A stretch of DNA of 64,000 bases from Candidatus Desulfosporosinus nitrosoreducens (GCF_030954495.1 NZ_JAVHUW010000084.1:86035-150034); one strand, 5' to 3'. Positions 36,807-44,699 are shown, counted from the first letter of the stretch. Numbers and translations are program-made. Notes: generated by a model from the letters alone, not told the origin.

Positions 36807-37819
36807 CTTTGTCCTTGAAACCAAATTGTCAAAGAAGTCGGTATACTAGCCCGATATACTAAACGGTTAAAGCGCAAGAACCTATTGGGGGTAAAGACCG
36901 ACAACTCTCCGGGGGAAACAGTCTGAGCTTGAGTATCGACGGACCAGACTGTTCCTTCAGGGCTTACCTCAAGATTCATTTGCGCTGCTTCGGAACCGGT
37001 ATTCAAAACTGCAAAAGAATAAACACTATAATTAGAAACATCTCTTGCTGAACTGGGCTGTGGAGCAGAAGCTGCTTCTACATTTTCTACATAATCAATA
37101 AATTTTCTTCCGGCAATCCGAACAAGCATTGAACCGTCGGGGGAAGATAAAATATTGTTTCCCGAACTGCTGTAAACTCTCACTCCATCTTGGGCAGGGG
37201 TCAGGTTTCGGATATCGCCAGTCACGTCGGCGTGAACTTCGACATTTACCGGCGGAACCGGACCCATAATCTTTACCGGCACGATACCTTGAATCTGGCC
37301 CACGGATTCCACATGTCTGACATAGATCTGTCCTTTATCATCCAGCCTTAAAACCCGCAAAGGATAAAGACGGTAAGCGCTGATATCATAGATTACAAGC
37401 TTGCCCTGCCCCAGAATACCGGCCTCAATCCGCAATGCTGTTGTCCCGACGGGAGTTGCCAATACTTTATTAAAGGTCTGGGGCTCGGCACTAGGGGTCA
37501 ATGAAAAAGCCAGTTGCTGAACGGCCCCCAGATAAATTCGAGCATAAACAGGGACGCCGGCGGGTTCGGTATTGAGGGTTATCCGGAGTTCCCAGCGCTG
37601 ATTTTCACCGGCCTGTACCGGGACATTGACTGCTTGCATAATCCCCGCTTTTGGTCCGCCGGGATGTTCAATTTCTATAGCCCGGCTTTCGCCCTCCTGC
37701 TCTAACCATTTCCAAATTGTCGTCTGATCCCCGCCGCTTTTATCCCAACCATCAGGAAAATTCCCCATCTCATTGGGATAGTTAAAGAGACTATTATAGA
37801 CTTGGTTAACCAGATCCAC
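36803..37819 (-). CDS. DUF6385-like protein with N-terminal carbohydrate-binding-like domain
   Basis: A 338-residue protein without signal peptide. Residues ~1-150 (NFPDGWDKSGGDQTTIWKW, TLNTEPAGVPVYARIYLG, LVIYDISAYRLYP) look like a jelly-roll carbohydrate-binding module. A middle part links it to a C-terminal ~100-residue domain (NYSVYSFAVLNTGSEAAQMN ... RFNRLVYRASIP) that matches the end of the repeat protein at 28745. The two DUF6385-like genes enclose the four glycosyltransferase genes and read in the opposite direction. No enzymatic motif is visible. A structural or spore-surface role is inferred. Confidence 0.65.
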   Translation of the reverse strand: MDLVNQVYNSLFNYPNEMGNFPDGWDKSGGDQTTIWKWLEQEGESRAIEIEHPGGPKAGIMQAVNVPVQAGENQRWELRITLNTEPAGVPVYARIYLGAVQQLAFSLTPSAEPQTFNKVLATPVGTTALRIEAGILGQGKLVIYDISAYRLYPLRVLRLDDKGQIYVRHVESVGQIQGIVPVKIMGPVPPVNVEVHADVTGDIRNLTPAQDGVRVYSSSGNNILSSPDGSMLVRIAGRKFIDYVENVEAASAPQPSSARDVSNYSVYSFAVLNTGSEAAQMNLEVSPEGTVWSVDTQAQTVSPGELSVFTPNRFLRFNRLVYRASIPTSLTIWFQGQS

Positions 37820-37947
37820 TCTACCACCAGCCCTTTTAAAGATGTGCAGGCTTAAGTATTTCTATTGCATACTATATTCAAGACGGTTCAGGACTGTTAA
37901 ATACATTTTGGTTTTAAGAGCCTGCTTCAATATATAAAGATATAAAG

Positions 37948-37983
37948 GCGCAAAAGCGACGTTGGCTGACGTCGCTTTTGCGC
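37948..37983. repeat. Perfect 15-bp inverted repeat
   Basis: GCGCAAAAGCGACGT (37948-37962) and its exact inverse (37969-37983) flank TGGCTG. It is followed by A5 on the plus strand and has only a weak T-stretch on the minus strand. It may end read-through from either side, but it sits upstream of the minus-strand gene. Confidence 0.7.
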
Positions 37984-38393
37984 AAAAATGACTCTTATAA
38001 TAGAGAATTTAATTGAGTTAAGTTTAGAGAATAAGTAAGTGAATAAATTATATAAGCAAGCCAAACATTGAACTATATTTAATCCCTAAGGTAATATTGA
38101 CTTTCTTCATCAATAAGACACCTTGGAAATAGCATATGGATTTATGCTTAATATTCATTTATAATCTAACCAGCGCCTAAAAACGTATGTTTTGAAATTT
38201 ATGCCAGACGATTCTCTTAAATTAAACCCCATTTATTCACTTGATGGCTCAAGGTCTGTAAACTTCTTAATGGTTATAAATAGAGCATAAAAATTAAATC
38301 ATTTAGGTAAAACGATGGGGATTAAGCAGGCGAGCTATACCAAGTTCTGTTGAGTCGTAAAATGTCGAATGTGCGCGGAATATTTTGCTTGAT

Positions 38394-38414
38394 TTATAAT
38401 TAAAATAATTATAA
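38394..38414. promoter_or_regulatory. AT-rich palindrome, possible PerR/Fur-type operator
   Basis: TTATAAT and ATTATAA are separated by 7 bp, about 80 bp upstream of the rubredoxin start and overlapping likely -10 sequences. The half-sites match those of PerR boxes, but the known PerR spacing is 1 bp, so binding is uncertain. PerR control of rubrerythrin-type genes is known from clostridia. Confidence 0.3.
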
Positions 38415-38495
38415 AATATAAACAAGTTAAGCGATCTCAAAGTATTTTCTGATCAATAATTTAGAAAGTACTTATAAATTTAAGGAGGAATACGA

Positions 38496-38660
38496 ATGAA
38501 GAAATATCAATGTTCCGTATGTGGATATGTTTACGATCCGGCTCTGGGAGATCCCGATTCGGGGATTGCTCCGGGGACTCCGTTTGAAGATATCCCGGAA
38601 GATTGGGTTTGCCCCATATGCGGTGCTGCTAAAGATCAATTTGAACCCTTTGAGGGCTAG
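38496..38660 (+). CDS. Rubredoxin
   Basis: A 54-residue protein with the complete Fe(Cys)4 site: CSVCGYVYDP (Cys6, Cys9) and CPICGAAKDQF (Cys39, Cys42). The central GDPDSGIAPGTPFEDIPEDW is the standard rubredoxin core. ATG 38496 follows AAGGAGG. It carries one electron at low potential; next to superoxide reductase and rubrerythrin it most likely supplies both with electrons. The gap to the next gene is 30 bp, so the three form one operon. Confidence 0.96.
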   Translation: MKKYQCSVCGYVYDPALGDPDSGIAPGTPFEDIPEDWVCPICGAAKDQFEPFEG

Positions 38661-38690
38661 TCTGAGAAGGATAATTATGGAGGGATTGAA

Positions 38691-39074
38691 ATGACGAAAT
38701 TACGCGAGATGTATAAATGCAGTGTCTGTGGCAATGTGATTGAGGTTGTGCATCAAGGGGCTTCGGCCTTGGTCTGCTGCAATACGCCGATGGAGAAGCT
38801 TGAAGCTAAGGCAGAGGATACAGGTAGAGAAAAACACGTTCCGGTTCTTGAAGCTTCAGGAGACGGAATCTTGGTTAAAGTGGGCAGCGTGGAACACCCG
38901 ATGGAAGAGAAGCATTCCATACGCTTCATTGAAGTCCTGACGAAAGATCAGGTCATTCGAGCGGAATTAGTACCCGGACAAAAACCCGCTGCGGAATTTT
39001 CAGTCAAGCCGGAGGAAGTTTTAGAGGTCAGAGAGTACTGTAACTTACACGGTCTGTGGAAAATTAATAAGTGA
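38691..39074 (+). CDS. dfx: Desulfoferrodoxin (2Fe superoxide reductase)
   Basis: A 127-residue protein, the usual size of class I (2Fe) superoxide reductase. The N-terminal desulforedoxin-like Fe(Cys)4 centre is seen as YKCSVCGNVIEV and VCCNTPME. The catalytic Fe(His)4Cys site is formed by EKHVPVLE, VEHPMEEKHSI and YCNLHGLW. It reduces superoxide to hydrogen peroxide without making oxygen, using electrons from rubredoxin. AGGAGG-type site before ATG 38691. The partner rubrerythrin, 19 bp downstream, would remove the peroxide. Confidence 0.95.
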   Translation: MTKLREMYKCSVCGNVIEVVHQGASALVCCNTPMEKLEAKAEDTGREKHVPVLEASGDGILVKVGSVEHPMEEKHSIRFIEVLTKDQVIRAELVPGQKPAAEFSVKPEEVLEVREYCNLHGLWKINK

Positions 39075-39093
39075 TGAGGAGGATTACTATATA

Positions 39094-39630
39094 ATGAAAG
39101 ATTTAAAAGGAAGCAAAACTGAAAAGAATTTAATGGAGGCTTTTGCCGGAGAATCTCAAGCCCGTAATAAATATACTTATTTTTCTTCTGTTGCCAAAAA
39201 GGAAGGATATGAGCAAATTGCGGCTCTTTTCCTGGAAACGTCGGAGAATGAGAAAGAGCACGCTAAAATTTGGTTTAAAAAACTCAGCGGTATTTCCAAT
39301 ACTATGGATAATCTCAAAGCGGCTGCTGCGGGAGAGAATGGCGAGTGGACCGATATGTATCCGAGAATGGCCGCTGAAGCGCACGAGGAAGGATTCGAAG
39401 ATATCGCCTTTTTATTTGAAGGTGTGGCAAGAATAGAGAAAGAGCATGAAGAACGTTATAAGAAACTTCTGGAGAATCTGGAGCAGGGCAAAGTATTTGA
39501 AAAGGACGGCAAGTTTTATTGGAAGTGCAGGAACTGTGGTCATATTCATGAAGGAACTGAGGCTCCGGAAGTGTGTCCGGTTTGTGCCCATGAAAAAGCC
39601 TATTTTGAAGTTCTGGCAAAAAATTACTAG
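39094..39630 (+). CDS. rbr: Rubrerythrin
   Basis: A 178-residue protein with a ferritin-like diiron domain (EAFAGESQARNKY, ETSENEKEHAKIWF, AAEAHEEGFEDIA, VARIEKEHEERYKKLL, giving the expected Glu and His ligands) and a C-terminal rubredoxin-like Fe(Cys)4 domain (CRNCGHIHEG, CPVCAHEKAYF). It acts as a cytoplasmic peroxidase reducing hydrogen peroxide to water. It is the last gene of the rubredoxin-dfx-rbr operon, 19 bp after dfx. Confidence 0.95.
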   Translation: MKDLKGSKTEKNLMEAFAGESQARNKYTYFSSVAKKEGYEQIAALFLETSENEKEHAKIWFKKLSGISNTMDNLKAAAAGENGEWTDMYPRMAAEAHEEGFEDIAFLFEGVARIEKEHEERYKKLLENLEQGKVFEKDGKFYWKCRNCGHIHEGTEAPEVCPVCAHEKAYFEVLAKNY

Positions 39631-39723
39631 AATAGATTTTCAGGCCCCTAAAACGGCATTGTAAAAATAAGAATGAGCTATGCGAACAATTTTTGTTTAA
39701 TGGTTTAACGGTGGAAATCTTGT

Positions 39724-39765
39724 GAGGGAGTATCTAATTACTAAAAAGTAATTAGATACTCCCTC
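39724..39765 (+). terminator. Perfect 19-bp hairpin after rubrerythrin
   Basis: GAGGGAGTATCTAATTACT (39724-39742) and its exact inverse (39747-39765) enclose AAAA. There is no clear T-tract, only pyrimidine-rich sequence, but the stem is very stable. Confidence 0.6.
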
Positions 39766-39970
39766 TCTGCTGCTCAGACCTTAATAAGCTAATTCTTTTA
39801 GTTAGTCATCCTCGGTATAATACTCCAATAATTGGTGTTTAAGGCGGCTTATCGACAAAATTTTAAGTATTTAAATAATTATGATTATAATACGGGTAAT
39901 TCTCTAAATTATCTAGACAGATTAAATTCTTTATGTTAGCATAAGTGTATAAGTTAATAAACGTGAATGA

Positions 39971-40135
39971 GTTATTCTTTTCTGAGGAATAGAATTGAAA
40001 AGGGAAGTCAGTCGAAGCTGACGCGGTGCCCGCCACTGTAAGAGGGAGTTAACTTACATAGTGTCACTGGAAAGTAACCGGGAAGACGTGAGTTAATGAT
40101 GATCTTGAGCCAGGAGACCTGCTTGTTCCGGAGTT
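39971..40135 (+). promoter_or_regulatory. Cobalamin riboswitch 1 (cbiMNQO)
   Basis: Conserved elements appear in order: GGGAAGTCAGTCGAAGCTGAC, GGTGCCCGCCACTGTAA, GTCACTGG, CCGGGAAGACG and the B12-box GAGCCAGGAGACCTGC. It lies upstream of a terminator and cbiM, so adenosylcobalamin should switch off cobalt uptake by transcription termination. Confidence 0.93.
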
Positions 40136-40212
40136 AAAAACTACCTACGGGATGTTAGGGAGGTGTTTGCTGTGTCTACGGTAATTTTACCTAATACCGG
40201 TTAAACTTCTAA

Positions 40213-40239
40213 CCCTTCTGTTGGTGAGGGGCTTTTTTA
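40213..40239 (+). terminator. Riboswitch-controlled terminator before cbiM
   Basis: CCCTTC pairs with GAGGGG (one G-U pair) and is followed by CTTTTTTAT. It ends about 70 bp before the cbiM start, which fits an expression-platform terminator. Confidence 0.75.
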
Positions 40240-40307
40240 TTTTCTCATTAAAACTAGTAGTTTTCCTTTACTTATCTTTAATGAAAATTTATTTTGGAGG
40301 TTTCACT

Positions 40308-41006
40308 ATGCATATAGAAGACGGTATTCTATCTCCCGCTGCCTGGGGTTCATGGTATGCGGTCACCGTTGCGTTTATGATTCCGGGTATTCGGCAAATT
40401 AAAAAGAAAGTCCAAGAAAATTTATCCTATAAGCCGTTTTTGGCTATGACAGGCGTAGGAGTATTTATTATATCCTGCATGCACTTGCCGGTGCCCGTTA
40501 CCGGTTCTTGTTCTCACCCTTGCGGGACTCCTCTGGCCGCGATTATTGTCGGTCCTCTGGCCACTGCGGTGATTTCAGCAATTGTTCTCTTTTTCCAGGC
40601 TATCTTTTTAGGTCATGGCGGTATTACCACGATTGGAGCTAATACCTTTTCTATGGGGATTTGCGGAGGCATCTCCGGCTGGTTAAGCTGGAAACTTTTG
40701 CGCCGTTTGAAATGTCCTCTTTGGCTTGCGGCTGGGGTAGCAGGTTTTGTAGGAGACCTTGTCACTTATTTGGTCAGTGCTTTTGAGCTTGCTCTTAGCC
40801 TGCATGGCAATGTACCTCTGGTGAAACAATGGATGATCTTCTTTATGGGCTATGGCCCAACCCAGCTGCCCTTGGCCATTGCGGAAGCCGTTTTTACTGC
40901 AGCGGTTCTTCAAATTATGGTTAACCGCCGTCCTGATTTGTTGCCAGGAATTAAGTTTCGTCAAAAATCCAACCCGGAGGTGAAACCCAATGTCATTGGC
41001 AACTAA
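40308..41006 (+). CDS. cbiM: Cobalt ECF transporter substrate-specific component CbiM
   Basis: A 232-residue membrane protein that begins MHIEDGILSPAAWGSWY, the hallmark N-terminus of CbiM in which the amino group and His2 bind Co(II). Further phrases CMHLPVPVTGSCSHPCGTPL and NTFSMGICGG are typical. ATG 40308 follows TTTGGAGG; an in-frame start at 40221 would lie in the terminator and would hide the required N-terminal Met-His. It works with CbiN, CbiQ and CbiO, which follow. Confidence 0.95.
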   Translation: MHIEDGILSPAAWGSWYAVTVAFMIPGIRQIKKKVQENLSYKPFLAMTGVGVFIISCMHLPVPVTGSCSHPCGTPLAAIIVGPLATAVISAIVLFFQAIFLGHGGITTIGANTFSMGICGGISGWLSWKLLRRLKCPLWLAAGVAGFVGDLVTYLVSAFELALSLHGNVPLVKQWMIFFMGYGPTQLPLAIAEAVFTAAVLQIMVNRRPDLLPGIKFRQKSNPEVKPNVIGN

Positions 41007-41319
41007 AGAACAGACATCCAACAGGGAAGTTAAATGGTTTGATTCTTATACTAAGGTTATGCTTTCCGTAATGTTTGTCCTATTGCTTTTCATTTTCGGG
41101 GCCGGTAAATATATGGCAAGTCATGATATGGAGGCCAGTGGAACAGACGATGCGGTAAACAATCTAGCTACAGATGTAACTAAGGGAGAGCATCATCCTT
41201 TCGCGGAATTGCCGGGTGACGCTCAAGTAGGAGCTTTTTCTGTTGCGAACTTTTTTGCGGGTTTAATCGTTGGGCACCATTGGGAAAAACTTTTCGGTAC
41301 ACCGCAAAAAGATGAATAA
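40990..41319 (+). CDS. cbiN: CbiN/PDGLE-type cobalt transport component
   Basis: A 109-residue protein with one N-terminal span (KVMLSVMFVLLLFIFGAGKY), an extracytoplasmic section and a second hydrophobic stretch (VANFFAGLIVGHHW) near the C-terminus, as expected of CbiN. It overlaps the end of cbiM by 17 bp. CbiN helps CbiM load cobalt. Confidence 0.85.
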   Translation: MSLATKEQTSNREVKWFDSYTKVMLSVMFVLLLFIFGAGKYMASHDMEASGTDDAVNNLATDVTKGEHHPFAELPGDAQVGAFSVANFFAGLIVGHHWEKLFGTPQKDE

Positions 41320-41339
41320 TTCCTAAAGGTGGAATGATC

Positions 41340-42119
41340 ATGGAATTGGCTGTTCTGGACAAAATTGCTTCTGCCGATAGCCCATTGCATCGTTGGGACG
41401 GCCGGATTAAAACCGTATTATTTCTAAGTGCTATCATTGTAGCGACTCTCCTCAGTCACTGGTACCTGGTGGCGGCTCTTTGGCTGGTCGCTTTAATTTC
41501 TTTTCACACTCTGGAGCAACCCTGGCGGCATTTGCTCATCCGTCTTACCGTCCCTTTTGGAATAGCGTGGTTAGTTTTTCTCAGTCTGATCTTTACCACC
41601 GGCACTCATCCCTTATTTGTCATTTTTTTGGGAGCGCTTAGACTTACCGGCTATCATGAGGGCTTAGCTTTCGGCTTTCTTGTCTTGCTTCGCATTATGG
41701 CCGCAGTGACTTTAGGATGTGTTCTCTCTTTTAGTACCCCCATGATCGAAATTCTGGAAACCTTACGTCTATGTAAAGTTCCCGGCATAATGATTGATCT
41801 TGCTGCCATGATGTACCGCTATGTTTTTATTTTAACGGAAACCAGCCATAACATGAGGCGGTCCCAATTGAGCCGGATGGGCGGCAATAGCTCGTGGCTG
41901 AGACAAGCGCGGGACATCGGTAAAGTGGCAGGCTATGTGTTGACAAATTCCTTGGACCGCAGTATCAGAATTTATAAAGCGATGCTTTCTAGAGGCTATA
42001 ATGAGGACAGCACCGGAGCCAATTTTTTTACAGAACCTATTTCAGCGGCAGATTGGCAGATCGGTCTGTTTGGTGTCATCTTATTGGCGGTTTTTGTGGT
42101 CCTTAACATAATAATTTAG
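41340..42119 (+). CDS. cbiQ: Cobalt ECF transporter transmembrane component CbiQ
   Basis: A 259-residue EcfT-type protein with five or so spans and the two coupling Arg motifs in the C-terminal half (QLSRMGGNSS region and AMLSRGYNED). Start ATG 41340 has a better distance to AAAGGTGG than the ATG at 41334. It connects CbiM with the ATPase CbiO, 18 bp downstream. Confidence 0.92.
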   Translation: MELAVLDKIASADSPLHRWDGRIKTVLFLSAIIVATLLSHWYLVAALWLVALISFHTLEQPWRHLLIRLTVPFGIAWLVFLSLIFTTGTHPLFVIFLGALRLTGYHEGLAFGFLVLLRIMAAVTLGCVLSFSTPMIEILETLRLCKVPGIMIDLAAMMYRYVFILTETSHNMRRSQLSRMGGNSSWLRQARDIGKVAGYVLTNSLDRSIRIYKAMLSRGYNEDSTGANFFTEPISAADWQIGLFGVILLAVFVVLNIII

Positions 42120-42137
42120 TTTAAGAAAGGAATTAGC

Positions 42138-42989
42138 ATGGAGCTCATCAAGATTGCGGGAGTCAATTATATCTATAGTGATGGTCATCAGGCGCTGAAG
42201 AATATCTGCTTCAATATAGACAAAGGGGAAAGAATTGCTATTCTAGGGCCAAATGGGGCTGGAAAATCGACGTTATTTCAACTTTTTAATGGCCTTTTAC
42301 AGTCAACGTCAGGCACGGTTACAATAAAAGATATGCCGGTGCAGAAAGAATATCTTGCTGAGATTCGCCGGATTATTGGGATGGTTTTTCAGGACCCTGA
42401 TGATCAATTATTTAATTCCTCAGTTCGTCAGGAAATAGCCTATGGTCTCATGAACATGCGTATTTCCGGTCAAGCCTTGGAGGAGGCCATTGCTTGGGCT
42501 TTAGAAGTTGTGGGTATGCAGGGCTATGAGTCCAAGAGCCCTCATAACCTAAGCGGCGGTGAAAAAAAGCGGATTGCTTTAGCCAGTGTTCTTGCCATGA
42601 AACCGGAAGTTTTAGTTTTGGATGAACCGACCGCCGCCCTAGATCCACGTGGCGTGAGTAATCTTGTTAAATTGCTCAATGATATTAACCGTAATTTAGG
42701 CATCACTTTGATTTTTGCTACCCATGATGTGGATATAGTTCCTCTGCTTGCTGACCGGGTTTTTCTTTTAAGTAAAGGTGAAATCGTTTTAGCGGGCACT
42801 ACTGCGGAGGTTTTTAGCCATAAGGATATTATTCGTCAAATCGATTTGCGTTTGCCTAGGGTAGCGCATTTGGCGGAACTGCTGGCTCGTGACGGGTTAC
42901 TGGCTAAAGACAATCTGCCGTTGACGATTGGACAGGCAAAAAATTTGTTGGCTCAAGACGCGCTTAAAAAAGCCGGCTTTGGGGATTAG
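42138..42989 (+). CDS. cbiO: Cobalt ECF transporter ATPase CbiO
   Basis: A 283-residue ABC ATPase with Walker A LGPNGAGKSTLF, signature LSGGEKKR, Walker B LVLDEPTAALDP and an H-loop in FATHDVDIV, all intact. It powers cobalt import as the last gene of cbiMNQO. Start ATG 42138 follows AAAGGA. A terminator follows at 43028. Confidence 0.94.
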   Translation: MELIKIAGVNYIYSDGHQALKNICFNIDKGERIAILGPNGAGKSTLFQLFNGLLQSTSGTVTIKDMPVQKEYLAEIRRIIGMVFQDPDDQLFNSSVRQEIAYGLMNMRISGQALEEAIAWALEVVGMQGYESKSPHNLSGGEKKRIALASVLAMKPEVLVLDEPTAALDPRGVSNLVKLLNDINRNLGITLIFATHDVDIVPLLADRVFLLSKGEIVLAGTTAEVFSHKDIIRQIDLRLPRVAHLAELLARDGLLAKDNLPLTIGQAKNLLAQDALKKAGFGD

Positions 42990-43027
42990 TTGTTGTACTT
43001 TGCATAGTTATATGCGCTCAAATTCGC

Positions 43028-43066
43028 AGGCAGTATTCCAAATCTGTTTTTGGAGTACTGCCTTTT
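43028..43066 (+). terminator. cbiO terminator
   Basis: AGGCAGTA pairs with TACTGCCT and the inner CCAAA with TTTGG, followed by TTTTCC; located about 40 bp after the cbiO stop. Confidence 0.8.
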
Positions 43067-43082
43067 CCTGCACTGCCAAAAG

Positions 43083-43138
43083 GGATAAACACAGGCGCGA
43101 AGACAGTGTCTTCGCGCGCCGGCCAAGTTTTTTTATCC
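43083..43138 (+). repeat. Repeat element B, copy 2
   Basis: GGATAAA at its left end pairs with TTTATCC at its right end; inside lies GGCGCGAAGACA / TGTCTTCG-CGCGCC (43094-43120), then GGCCAAGTTTT. The palindrome and tail resemble 22036-22080. The right end TTATCC is at the same time the start of repeat A. Confidence 0.65.
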
Positions 43139-43263
43139 GCTGACTAACCCGCTCTAAGACTCCCGCTGCTGCAAGCGGTGAGTTAAGAGCAGCTAAGTCC
43201 CTGGATAAGTGCGACTAAGATTCAGATGGAGTTAAAACTCCACCTGAATCAAGTCTTCTTTAT
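43133..43263 (+). repeat. Repeat A, copy 1 (about 131 bp, structured)
   Basis: It starts at TTATCC and ends near GTCTTCTTTATA. The left half folds through CCGCTCT/AGAGC(A)G, GACTC/GAGT and an apical CGC...GCG; TTATCC pairs with GGATAA at 43203. The right half forms GATTCAGATGGAG / CTCCACCTGAATC with flanking GACT/AGTC. Other copies: 56692, 63680, 63808, 63934. Confidence 0.85.
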
Positions 43264-43529
43264 ATATTTTTACCATGTAGCAGGACTGATCTCATAAATG
43301 GAACATTTAAGAGATCTTAAATTATTTACTTAGCTAGTGAGCTTGTTTAAATTTAAAGGACATATTAAAGAAATAACTTTAATAACAATAAAAAGGCTTG
43401 GAATTAAATCAAAGAATTTTACCTATCTATTTGTTAGATGGTCAAGTTTCGGATAAAAACAAAAATCATAATATGTTATTGGGAACTATTGGAAAATAAA
43501 ACTCACACGTTAGTTAGGAGGAATAAATT

Positions 43530-43832
43530 ATGTGCCAAATGCCGTTTTGCGGTGGTTCAGGATATGGTCATTTATTTGGTCACGGCGCTGGATTGGGAGC
43601 GGGTTTTGGTGGTTATGGTGGTATGAATTATCCTGGGTATGGACATCTGCAAGGTTATGGGGTTGGCTTGCACCCGGGTTATGATTCCTTTGGTGCCGGC
43701 GGATATAACTATGTTCAGGCAGTACCCGTACCTTATCCGGTGTATCGCACTGTACAGGTTCCTGTTCGTCAGCCTGCACAGCCTCAGCCTGCACAACCTG
43801 TTCAAGAACCATTCCGTGGTGGAAGAGGATAA
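43530..43832 (+). CDS. Small Gly/Tyr/Pro-rich protein, unknown function
   Basis: A 100-residue protein of low complexity. Residues 8-65 are rich in Gly, Tyr and His (GYGHLFGHGAGLGAGFGGYG), and residues 66-95 are Pro/Val/Gln-rich (VPVPYPVYRTVQVPVRQPAQ). There are two cysteines (Cys2, Cys7). It has no signal peptide or membrane span. ATG 43530 follows TTAGGAGGAA, a strong site, and a terminator follows, so it is a real single gene. Composition reminds of spore coat or adhesive proteins of spore formers; that is inference. Confidence 0.7.
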   Translation: MCQMPFCGGSGYGHLFGHGAGLGAGFGGYGGMNYPGYGHLQGYGVGLHPGYDSFGAGGYNYVQAVPVPYPVYRTVQVPVRQPAQPQPAQPVQEPFRGGRG

Positions 43833-43898
43833 CCTTTTAAGCTTAGACGTTGAAAAAATGGGGCTGTTTCCAAGGAATAGTTATAAGCTCTCATAAAT

Positions 43899-43946
43899 AA
43901 AAGCCATGCCTATATGTGGACTTTACCACTATTGTGCATGGCTTTT
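43899..43946 (+). terminator. Terminator of the Gly-rich protein gene
   Basis: AAAAGCCATGC and GCATGGCTTTT pair perfectly, with a GTGG/CCAC inner stem and T4 at the end. Confidence 0.8.
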
Positions 43947-44012
43947 GTTCTACTACAAAGGCATTATGTATTTTGAGGCGGTCCCATTTTTAATGAATAT
44001 AGCCTGCAGTAG

Positions 44013-44699
44013 TTAAGTAAAAGTATGAGCACTGAGACAGGGGTCATTTTTTAAAATAAAATATTTATTTTCTCGCCCGATAATATTAGCGGCTTTTAAT
44101 TCCTTAAGTGCCTGAACGACCATCACACGAGAGGAGCCTATCATCTCAGCTAATTCCTGTTGAGTGATTTTCAAGTCGATCAGGGTTGCAGTTGGCGTTG
44201 TGCGTCCGTGTTCCTCTGCTAAGCGATAAAAAAGCTGCAAAAGTCTTTCTTTGACAGGCAGTCCCGTCTCTTTGCCTGTTCGCAGCAGAGTTTCATAACG
44301 TTTTTGTCCCAAATAGGCGATAATCCTTAGGGCAAAGGAGGGGTCTCGTTTAATTAACGATTCGAATTGAAGTTTGTTGAAACAGCAGGCGTAGAGCTCT
44401 TCCATTGCTATGGCGCTTGAAGGCTCATTTTGTTCCCGATAGAGGGACATCTCACCAAGGACTTCACCTGGACCGCATATATCCAGGATTGTGTTATGCC
44501 CCTCCTGATCGGTTTGCACTAGCTTTAGTTTTCCGGATTTTATCAAGTAGATTGTACTGGTTATTTCTCCCTGATGAAAAAGATAGTCTCCTTTGCAAAA
44601 TCTCTTTCTTTGGGTGCATTGACATAAGTCGGTTAATTGCTCACGTTTCAGACCTTGAAACAGGTCTAATTCCTGCAGGCATATAATGCAATGTTTCAT
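44013..44699 (-). CDS. Crp/Fnr-family transcriptional regulator with N-terminal cysteines
   Basis: A 228-residue regulator. The cyclic-nucleotide-like domain (residues ~15-130: KGDYLFHQGEITSTIYLIKSGK, GPGEVLGEMSLY) is followed by a winged HTH (ITQQELAEMIGSSRVMVVQALKEL). The N-terminus has CIIC (Cys4, Cys7) plus Cys26, Cys28 and Cys35, which could hold an iron-sulfur cluster or act as a redox switch as in FNR. The effector is not known. It is a single gene pointing away from the DUF1638 gene group; nearby redox genes are possible targets. Confidence 0.88.
   Translation of the reverse strand: MKHCIICLQELDLFQGLKREQLTDLCQCTQRKRFCKGDYLFHQGEITSTIYLIKSGKLKLVQTDQEGHNTILDICGPGEVLGEMSLYREQNEPSSAIAMEELYACCFNKLQFESLIKRDPSFALRIIAYLGQKRYETLLRTGKETGLPVKERLLQLFYRLAEEHGRTTPTATLIDLKITQQELAEMIGSSRVMVVQALKELKAANIIGRENKYFILKNDPCLSAHTFT

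Larger units (their letters stand above)
37820..38495. other. Intergenic region of about 0.7 kb with two dyads
   Basis: No gene recognised in this AT-rich stretch. It holds a perfect 15-bp inverted repeat at 37948-37983 and an AT-rich palindrome at 38394-38414, both listed separately. The latter half is the promoter side of the rubredoxin operon. Confidence 0.6.
42990..43529. other. Intergenic region: terminator, element B and repeat A
   Basis: No gene recognised. From left to right: the cbiO terminator, element B (43083-43138) and one complete unit of repeat A (43133-43263), each listed separately, then an AT-rich stretch up to the small Gly-rich gene. Confidence 0.7.

Noticed and set aside
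40221..40307. 29-residue N-terminal extension of CbiM
   Set aside because: It would begin inside the riboswitch terminator and hide the Met-His N-terminus that CbiM needs for cobalt binding.
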